Shown in pieces: positions 44,738 to 50,853 of a stretch of 50,853 nucleotides of DNA (its first letter is position 1; the number at the start of each line of letters is the position of its first letter). The notes under the pieces were generated by a model. The model saw nothing but the letters and a program-made list of their open reading frames with translations. It did not search any database and was not told the DNA's origin. The stretch comes from Candidatus Heimdallarchaeota archaeon (lineage in GTDB: Archaea > Asgardarchaeota > Heimdallarchaeia > JABLTI01), in contig JAHLVW010000085.1 of assembly GCA_019058275.1 (NCBI GenBank), forward strand, positions 1 through 50,853, read 5' to 3'. The translations under genes and the position numbers were made by a program.

Positions 44738-45323
44738 ATGGTTAAGAATGGTAAGGATCAAGAAGATAAGAAAAAAACAGAGGGCTACTATCAAAAGGGA
44801 TTAGTCTATGGACAACAATCTGATGCAGAAGGTGCAATTGAATGTTGGCAAAAAGCAGTAGAACTCAATCCGGAATTCTTTGATGCTTGGTACAATCTAG
44901 GCAATGCATATCATATGGAGAAGGGGGATTTCAATACTGCATTGAAATGTTGGAAAAGAGCTCTTGAATTAAAACCTGATGACACAGATGTTTTATACAA
45001 TTTAGCAAATGCATACAGAGAGATAAGAGAATTTCAAAAAAGTAGTGAAAATAAATCTCAAAGATCATGAAGCATGGAATAATATGGCTAATGCACATTA
45101 TGGAAAGGGAGAACACGATAACGCTATTGAATGTTGGAAGAAAGCACTTGATATTAAACCTGACAAGATTGAAACTTGGTATAATATAGCTGTATTATAT
45201 TATGAACTGGAAAAGTTTGACTTATCAATTGAGTACTGTAAAAAAGCATTAGAAATAAAACCAGATTCAAGTGTTTTACAACGATTATTAAATGCTGCAA
45301 CCAAAGGTAAAGAAGATACTTGA
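44738..45323 (+). pseudogene. TPR protein, frameshifted
   Basis: Two open parts (44738-45070 and 45045-45323) encode successive TPR units. Repeats such as G-A-I-E-C-W-Q-K-A-V-E-L-N-P, T-A-L-K-C-W-K-R-A-L-E-L-K-P and N-A-I-E-C-W-K-K-A-L-D-I-K-P are almost identical. They meet at AAAAAA (45035-45040); losing one A joins them, but the unit there is about seven residues short, so a ~20-base deletion is likely as well. It would bind protein partners. It lies 27 bases before the alpha/beta hydrolase gene in the same direction. Confidence 0.6.
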
Positions 45324-45350
45324 TCGTAGTTATTTGGAGTAACTCAAACT

Positions 45351-46139
45351 ATGCCTTATGTGAAATCGTTTGATGAGACAGATATCTATTATGAAATAGA
45401 GGGAGAAGGAGAACCATTGATCATGCTACCCAGTTGTGGTGTAACATTAGATTACTGGAAGTTTCAGAACCCTTTAGCTAAGAAATACAAACTTGTAAAG
45501 ATTGATGTAGCTGGTATTGTTAAATCTAGTAGAACTAGGAAAGAATATACTTATCCATCATTGGCTGAAGATGTGAAAGCAATAATCGAAAAAGAGCAAT
45601 TAGATAAAGTTGTTATTTTAGGTCACGGTCAGGGTGGGGCTATAGCTCTTGAAACAGCTTATCTTATGAAAAATAGAATAAGAGGGATAGTCTCCGTTGA
45701 TTCCTTACTACCTGGAACAGTCTACTATGGAGTAAAGGCAAATGATGAAGAAATAACAGAAGTCATGGACCTCTATAAAGGGAATTATCAAGATTACTAT
45801 GATAATCTACTTCGTAGTATGTTAGGGGATAGAGTTGTACCAGAATTGAAAGAATGGTTTGTATCTATTGCTGGGTATGAAATTAATGATCCAGATATCT
45901 TGAGAGAAATAGTTCGAATTATGTTACCTCACGACTATCATGATATCATTGATCAAGTCACTTGCCCAATAAAATATCTGCTTCAAGGAGGTTACAGAAA
46001 ACGAAAGGATGTATTGGAAGAGCAAAAGGACGCAAGATTCATTGATAATGTCGGTCATCCCTTAAATATTGAAGATCCTGAAACGTTCAACCAAATTATT
46101 GATGAATTTATGCAAGAGTTACTTGGTTCAGATTCTTAG
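45351..46139 (+). CDS. Alpha/beta-hydrolase-fold protein lacking the nucleophile
   Basis: A 262-residue alpha/beta hydrolase: G-E-G-E-P-L-I-M-L-P at 18-27 (oxyanion region), nucleophile elbow L-G-H-G93-Q-G-G at 90-96 and the catalytic His in D-N-V-G-H-P-L near 243. The elbow has Gly where Ser, Asp or Cys should stand (normal form G-H-S-x-G-G). So it cannot use the normal mechanism and may be a binding protein or have a different activity. The rest is well conserved, with no frameshift. It overlaps the stop of the convergent M24 gene by four bases. Confidence 0.75.
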   Translation: MPYVKSFDETDIYYEIEGEGEPLIMLPSCGVTLDYWKFQNPLAKKYKLVKIDVAGIVKSSRTRKEYTYPSLAEDVKAIIEKEQLDKVVILGHGQGGAIALETAYLMKNRIRGIVSVDSLLPGTVYYGVKANDEEITEVMDLYKGNYQDYYDNLLRSMLGDRVVPELKEWFVSIAGYEINDPDILREIVRIMLPHDYHDIIDQVTCPIKYLLQGGYRKRKDVLEEQKDARFIDNVGHPLNIEDPETFNQIIDEFMQELLGSDS

Positions 46140-47431
46140 TGGATTAGTAAGATTCTTTCATTTGGTGGATACAAAAACTCCACACCATTTTCAGTTACTA
46201 TTGCATTATCTTCAATATTGAACCGTACTTTTCTTCCACCCCAATCCTTTACAGGGGTGTATGCAATGAATTCAAATGCAAATAGGTTGTTTGGTTTAAT
46301 AATCAAATGAGCTCTATCAGGTCGAAATCCTGCTATTGAAGGTCCTGAAGCTACCTCACTGTTCCCAGTATTCCCTACACAATGACAATCAACTGTGATC
46401 TCTGTCTTTCCTGGATACTTTTGGTTTTTATTTGGTTCTAAACCTGGACCTCCACCAAGCATAGGATCAAGATCAAGGTGAATGTAAGTAAAACCTGCTT
46501 TATCAAGAGCACTTCCGATATTCTTCAGTGTTTCTTCAGCAGTTACACCTACTTTGATATTCTTTCGTATAACATCTCGAGCCTTTAGGGCTTGATCCCA
46601 ACCATTTTGAATGCCTGATGGAACTTTAGCTTCACCTTCTTGTAAAACATAAGCTACACGCTTGAAATCAGTCCCATAATTCATTGAACTAATCCCGTAA
46701 TCATATTGCATTAGATCTCCACGCTGAATGATATAGTTTTTTGATTGAGTTTCAGTCTTATCTGATTTAGCAGAATGTATAATGTGGGGAGTACAAAAGT
46801 CAAATGTGGATCTCGTTCCTTTAGCTAAAAGCTGATTCTCCATCCACCATCCAACATCTTCAAGCGATGTCTTTCCAGGAATAATTACTTCATTGGACAA
46901 TGCTCTTTCTAGTAACCTTCTTGCTGTTTCACATAACTGACCATAAAGAACAATCTCACTAGTAACTCTTCTTGTTCGGAAATCAGTAATTAATTGGTCT
47001 GCTGAGACTAATCTCTTTGCATATTTTTCTCCAAGCATTTTGATTAATTTTTGATAGCCTGTATATGATAATCCATCTGCTACTGCTAACCATTCAGACA
47101 TATTAATTGCTATATTTTTCGGATCGCGTTTAGATACAAATTTACTTAGCTCTTCCTCTGAACCATAAACATCATAAACTCCAAGTTCTTGAAGTACATC
47201 CTCATATCCACCAAAAACTGCACGTTTAACTCTCCCTTCACCACGATTTGAAAATACGAAATAACCAATATCTCCTCCCAAATCCAAAGTTAATGGATCT
47301 GGATTCCCCTCCCTTATGACATGAATCCACATATCAATCTTGTTTTCTTTCATTGCAATAGGTAAGATAATATCAAATTTCTCTTTACGAATTAGATTCA
47401 ACATTTCCCAACGTAAACGTGCTTCATTCAT
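46136..47431 (-). CDS. M24-family metallopeptidase (Xaa-Pro aminopeptidase-like)
   Basis: A 431-residue creatinase/aminopeptidase-fold protein. The five metal ligands can be read in order: D in M-Q-Y-D-Y-G, D in Y-G-T-D-F-K-R, H in V-D-C-H-C-V-G, E in F-A-F-E-F and E in F-N-I-E-D-N-A. The N-terminal ~170 residues are the usual creatinase N-domain. It should remove N-terminal residues before proline or act on a related small substrate, in the cytoplasm. Confidence 0.82.
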   Translation of the reverse strand: MNEARLRWEMLNLIRKEKFDIILPIAMKENKIDMWIHVIREGNPDPLTLDLGGDIGYFVFSNRGEGRVKRAVFGGYEDVLQELGVYDVYGSEEELSKFVSKRDPKNIAINMSEWLAVADGLSYTGYQKLIKMLGEKYAKRLVSADQLITDFRTRRVTSEIVLYGQLCETARRLLERALSNEVIIPGKTSLEDVGWWMENQLLAKGTRSTFDFCTPHIIHSAKSDKTETQSKNYIIQRGDLMQYDYGISSMNYGTDFKRVAYVLQEGEAKVPSGIQNGWDQALKARDVIRKNIKVGVTAEETLKNIGSALDKAGFTYIHLDLDPMLGGGPGLEPNKNQKYPGKTEITVDCHCVGNTGNSEVASGPSIAGFRPDRAHLIIKPNNLFAFEFIAYTPVKDWGGRKVRFNIEDNAIVTENGVEFLYPPNERILLIH

Positions 47432-47639
47432 TATTTTTCCACCAATACTATGAATTTGTTTGATTATTACTTTAAGATTCCTTATTTGAAATATATTTTT
47501 TGAGTAAAAATAAGTATTGTTTTTTTTTGATGTGCTCCTCTATGGTTTTCAATACTGTTATTCTTTTCATACAGTAAAAAAGCATAAGCGTTTAAAGAAA
47601 AACAATACAATAGAGTGTTGCGATTAGGAGATATTTCAA

Positions 47640-48272
47640 ATGGGATTCAACATTAATGAATTATTATCAAAAGATAGATTTTCAATCAATATCTTTTGGT
47701 TACATAACAAATCAATTTTTACTAAAGTAACATTATCAATGATCTTTGCTTGTTTAACAGGATTATTTGCACAGATTAGACTATATTTACCTTGGACTCC
47801 AATACCAATTACTTTACAGTCCTTAGCAGTTTTTGGAAGTGGAATCTTTTTAGGTTCATGGTTTGGAGGTTTGTCACAAATTCTCTATATTCTATATGGT
47901 TTAATGGGCATACCTTGGTTTGCAGGGAGAAACGCTGGAGTAAGTGTTCTATTAGGTCCTTCTGGAGGTTACATTATAGGTTTCATTTTCGCTAGTTTCT
48001 TTATTGGAAAAATAGTAGAAAAATTCAAAGAGCAAAATAAAGCTACTTTGTTAATTTCCAGTCAAATCTTCATATCAAATTATATCATAATCTATGGTTT
48101 GGGATTGACTCAATTGTATCAATGGTACTATTTTGTTGAAGGAACTAAATTAAGCCTTATAGTACTGTTATCAAAAGGAGCATTTCCATTCATTGTTGGA
48201 GATTTAATCAAGATTGGTGTTTCCATTCTTTTGCTAGCTAGATGTATGCTAATGGAATATAAAGGGGAATAA
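47640..48272 (+). CDS. bioY: BioY, substrate-binding subunit of an ECF biotin transporter
   Basis: A 210-residue membrane protein with six hydrophobic segments. It has the BioY core: W-T-P-I-P-I-T-L-Q-S-L-A-V-F, then G-S-W-F-G-G-L-S-Q-I-L-Y-I-L-Y-G-L-M-G-I-P, G-P-S-G-G-Y-I-I-G-F, and A-F-P-F-I-V-G-D-L-I-K. It captures biotin at the membrane. The energising ECF subunits (EcfA, EcfT) are not in the window, though BioY may share a module encoded elsewhere. An AGGAGA site precedes the ATG by nine bases. The 208-base region upstream (47432-47639) has a TTTAAAG TATA-like box and no gene. Confidence 0.85.
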   Translation: MGFNINELLSKDRFSINIFWLHNKSIFTKVTLSMIFACLTGLFAQIRLYLPWTPIPITLQSLAVFGSGIFLGSWFGGLSQILYILYGLMGIPWFAGRNAGVSVLLGPSGGYIIGFIFASFFIGKIVEKFKEQNKATLLISSQIFISNYIIIYGLGLTQLYQWYYFVEGTKLSLIVLLSKGAFPFIVGDLIKIGVSILLLARCMLMEYKGE

Positions 48273-48315
48273 AACACTTTTTTAAAGAATATTGTGAACT
48301 TCTTCTTGATGCTTA

Positions 48316-49109
48316 ATGGAAATTCGACTAATAAACAAGGATGAAGTAACGATTATTGAACAATGCCAAAGGCTAGCTCAACAAAATTATCTTGATAACA
48401 TGGTGTTGTTACGTGATTTTTATCCTCCATGCATACATCTAACTAAAATCTATGGATTGTTTGAAAGTAGAGTTAATTTAGTAAGTTTTTTCGTAATCTT
48501 TGAGGGTTTTAAAGATTCTTCAATTGTATTGCCTGTAAAACAAAAGCAAAGCTATTTCACAAGTATAATGGATTTCTTGATTGAAGGTTTACCTGACAGT
48601 TTTATCTTCCTATCTCTGGAGTTAAAAAAAGAGAACATAGAAGATTACTTTCATGTAAAGGATTTTCATAGCGATTTTTGTATGACCCTAAGCTCGACAC
48701 AAGAACTACCTATAATCACATCACCCTATCTAAAAGTTGCATCTGCTCAAGATTTAGATCGAATCGATTCATTCTACAAATCCATAGGATCCTCTCCGTG
48801 GCATCCAAGTCAAATGGACAGTGGTTATTATCATTATATTGAAATAAACGATCAAATTGTAGCATGTGGTGGAACGCATTTTGAAACCCCCCAACTAGCT
48901 CAACTAGGGAATATTTTTGTTTTAGAGAAATTTCGAAGACAAGGATTTGGCTTAATCCTGACAATTGCAATTACAAGAAAAGTATTGGATGAGAAAAAAA
49001 CTGCTACTTTATTTGTAAATCAATATAACAACCTGCACAAGATCTATACAATAAACTTGGTTTTAAAATTCACAAACCTGCAAATCTCTTTATCTGCAAC
49101 AAGAGATAA
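48316..49109 (+). pseudogene. GNAT acetyltransferase with a frameshift near its end
   Basis: The open frame (48316-49134) has a GNAT C-terminal domain: G-N-I-F-V-L-E-K-F-R-R-Q-G-F-G-L-I-L-T is the acetyl-CoA loop (R-R-Q-G-x-G), then T-L-F-V-N-Q-Y-N-N. After that, GNAT proteins normally continue P-A-x-x-L-Y-x-x-L-G-F. This appears in another frame (Q-D-L-Y-N-K-L-G-F-K-I-H-K-P-A-N-L-F-I-C) if one C is added at CC near 49030, ending at TAA 49107-49109. So the gene has a one-base deletion or the assembly has an error there. Confidence 0.65.
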
Positions 49110-49177
49110 ATTGTGGACTAAAAAAAATAAGTAATTAAGTTTTTTAATTAAGATTAACAATTACGCTAGTGATTAAA

Positions 49178-50011
49178 ATGAGATTAAAAAATGAAACTGC
49201 TATAATAACTGGCTCAACAACTGGCATAGGAAGAAAATTAGCTGAATTATTATTAAAAGAAGGTTGCAAAGTAACTATCTGCTCAAGAACTGAAGCTAAA
49301 GTAAAAAGGACTGTCTCAGAACTAAAGGAGCAATATGGCAAATCGGTTATTGGTTTCCCATGTGATGTTAATAACCCTAAAGATTTAAAGAAAATTGTAG
49401 AAAAGACTGTTGAACTATTTGGTTCTGTTAGAATATTAATAGCAAATGCTGGTCTAAATACTATCTATGGGTCTTTTGAATGTTTGACTCCTGAAATGGT
49501 TGAATCACATGCTAAAACCATTATTAGTACTAATCTAATGGGAGTAATGAATTCGATAAGTGCTGTATTGCCCCAAATGAATAAGCAAAAGTATGGTCGA
49601 ATTATAACTACTTCTGGTGGAGGAGCAGACAGACCACTAGATAACATGACAATTTATTCAGCTTCAAAGGGTGGTGCTGTTACTTTTTCGAAATGTTTAG
49701 CTCTAGAATTAGCTGCTAAAGATGAAGATATTAAGATTAACATATTTCAACCAGGTATAATAAAAACTACTCTAATGTCCAATGTTAAATATGTACCTAA
49801 TAGGAAAAGCAATCAAGAGGTAGAAGAGAATTTAGAATTAGTTCTTCAATATATTGGTGGTGATCTTGAGAAAAGTTGCAGTAAAGTCATTCCTTATATT
49901 ATGCCTAAAACTAAATCCAACGGTAAAGTTTTCCGTGGTTTCTCTCTACCAAAACTAATCTTTAATTCTATGAAATTGCAAAGAGCTATGAAGAAAAGAA
50001 AGGTTACTTGA
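49178..50011 (+). CDS. Short-chain dehydrogenase/reductase
   Basis: A 277-residue SDR oxidoreductase from ATG 49178 (GTG 49169 also open). The nucleotide site is T-G-S-T-T-G-I-G-R near the start, then N-A-G (I-A-N-A-G-L), the catalytic Ser in T-T-S-G-G-G and Y-S-A-S-K, the Tyr-x3-Lys pair. C-S-R-T at the end of the second strand favours NADP. The ~60-residue C-terminal extension is basic. The substrate is unknown; many members act on ketosteroids, acyl-ACP or sugars. Confidence 0.85.
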   Translation: MRLKNETAIITGSTTGIGRKLAELLLKEGCKVTICSRTEAKVKRTVSELKEQYGKSVIGFPCDVNNPKDLKKIVEKTVELFGSVRILIANAGLNTIYGSFECLTPEMVESHAKTIISTNLMGVMNSISAVLPQMNKQKYGRIITTSGGGADRPLDNMTIYSASKGGAVTFSKCLALELAAKDEDIKINIFQPGIIKTTLMSNVKYVPNRKSNQEVEENLELVLQYIGGDLEKSCSKVIPYIMPKTKSNGKVFRGFSLPKLIFNSMKLQRAMKKRKVT

Positions 50012-50039
50012 ATTAATTCAACTAATCCCTTTGCACTTT

Positions 50040-50853
50040 TTAGAAATGATTGTTTTTTACAAAGTCTATAAGTTGGCTCCAGTTGCCATATGAGCTTTCA
50101 TAAAAGTAATCTGGTTCCGTCTTAACCTCTTCGTTTGCAAAACCATATTCATTTAAGCCCATATCTGATGTCATTCTAATTACTAGTTTACTATATGGAA
50201 GAACAAAATACAATGGTGTTATACCTATGCCATCACCACATGTTGTTGTTCCATAAATTGTTGCAAAGTTTGATTGTTTGCAAAAAACTGCAAAAGATTC
50301 AGCAGCTGAATAGACATTATTATCTACTAGTAAAATTATTTCGCCATTGAAATCATATTGATCATAAGCAAGTGTAAATGGTGAAGTTGTATTGTATAAT
50401 TCGAAATCATCTGTTAATACTTCAGGAGGTATGTTACTAATTTTATCTTTGGGTACAGTTATTTCAATATCATGTGCTTCTCTAAAATATTGAACATATT
50501 CACCAGTCCGAAATGCCATATATGTTTTATAATTCATGGTTCCATTAGCAAGTGGATTAACTATGTTCTCTAACCAATAATCAGTAGAACCTCCTCCATT
50601 ACCTCGAATATCGATTATAAGACAGTCAAAGTCTTGAATCTGATTATAGAATGAAATTAGTGTTTGATAATCTATCGAGATATAATTATGTGGAAACGAT
50701 CGAATATGGACATAACCAACGCTTTCATTTGTCCATACTTCTGTATACAACATTCTTGAGGGATATTTCCAAATATTCATATAACCAGCATAATTTTCTC
50801 CAATAGTTTGTGTTGTTTCATGACCAGTAGTATTTCTTATAGTAAAAAGTGCA
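50040..50853 (-). CDS. S41-family (tail-specific) protease, 3' part
   Basis: The minus-strand frame is open to the window edge, so the N-terminus is missing. The visible 270 residues have the S41 core: V-G-Y-V-H-I-R-S-F-P, C-L-I-I-D-I-R-G-N-G-G-G-S-T, the catalytic Ser in D-N-N-V-Y-S-A-A-E-S-F-A and G-D-G-I-G-I-T-P-L. The PDZ domain and signal peptide, if any, lie outside. S41 proteases remove C-terminal segments of proteins, usually outside the membrane. ATG 50780 is internal and should not be taken as the start. Confidence 0.8.
   Translation of the reverse strand, partial: ALFTIRNTTGHETTQTIGENYAGYMNIWKYPSRMLYTEVWTNESVGYVHIRSFPHNYISIDYQTLISFYNQIQDFDCLIIDIRGNGGGSTDYWLENIVNPLANGTMNYKTYMAFRTGEYVQYFREAHDIEITVPKDKISNIPPEVLTDDFELYNTTSPFTLAYDQYDFNGEIILLVDNNVYSAAESFAVFCKQSNFATIYGTTTCGDGIGITPLYFVLPYSKLVIRMTSDMGLNEYGFANEEVKTEPDYFYESSYGNWSQLIDFVKNNHF

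Noticed and set aside
1..50853. tRNA or rRNA genes
   Set aside because: I looked for T-loop patterns such as GGTTCGAATCC with acceptor pairing and for conserved rRNA blocks and found none; a covariance-model scan would settle it.

Overview
The window reads as AT-rich archaeal DNA. Many starts have short Shine-Dalgarno-like purine runs, others none. TATA-like boxes of the TTTATAAG type stand about 40-60 bases upstream of starts. Several secreted proteins end in a single membrane helix plus a Lys/Arg tail. With a RING-H2-like zinc protein, DegV, DUF1028, SCP2, DUF11 and HEAT/TPR proteins, this best fits an Asgard (Heimdall/Loki-like) archaeon. That placement is inference (about 0.6), because no rRNA, tRNA or ribosomal protein gene is present. 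No CRISPR array, integrase or intact transposase was seen.

Left part (1-17.6 kb) is accessory DNA. It opens with the tail of a possible DNA methyltransferase, a HEPN/STAND-NTPase/TPR gene that looks like an antiviral sensor, and a BsaWI-like type II restriction enzyme with two methyltransferases. Then follow small units of one to three genes: a zinc RING-like protein, membrane and surface-protein remnants, a HemW-like radical SAM protein, a broken metallo-beta-lactamase, three toxin-antitoxin operons (DUF433/DUF5615, HicBA, VapBC) and an acyltransferase. Between the units lie about twelve copies of one 30-85 bp repeat, all in the same orientation, and none was seen after 17.6 kb. Two unrelated toxin-antitoxin operons share both their upstream promoter segment and their downstream flank. 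The layout resembles a gene-cassette array and is the main thing to follow up. Many genes here are broken by one nonsense codon or a one-base slip.

Middle part (17.7-38 kb) looks more like a normal chromosome: a clostripain-type surface protease, a duplicated winged-helix gene fused to a truncated FG-GAP gene, a kinase-N-lobe-like membrane protein, DUF1028-TPR, a PadR regulator divergent from an arsenite methyltransferase with a clear palindromic operator, a surface metalloprotease, a HEAT protein, a winged-helix regulator with three operator repeats facing a GNAT gene, a TM2 protein, a broken peptide-binding protein, a CrtC/AttH-like protein facing an SCP2 gene, and a broken DegV gene.

Right part (38-50.9 kb) has a beta-helix surface protein, a large DUF11-like protein, a GH127 beta-L-arabinofuranosidase, a TPR gene, an alpha/beta hydrolase without its nucleophile, an M24 peptidase, BioY, a GNAT gene, a short-chain dehydrogenase and the end of an S41 protease. 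At least seven genes have a one-base shift in a short homopolymer, so sequencing error must be weighed against real gene decay.
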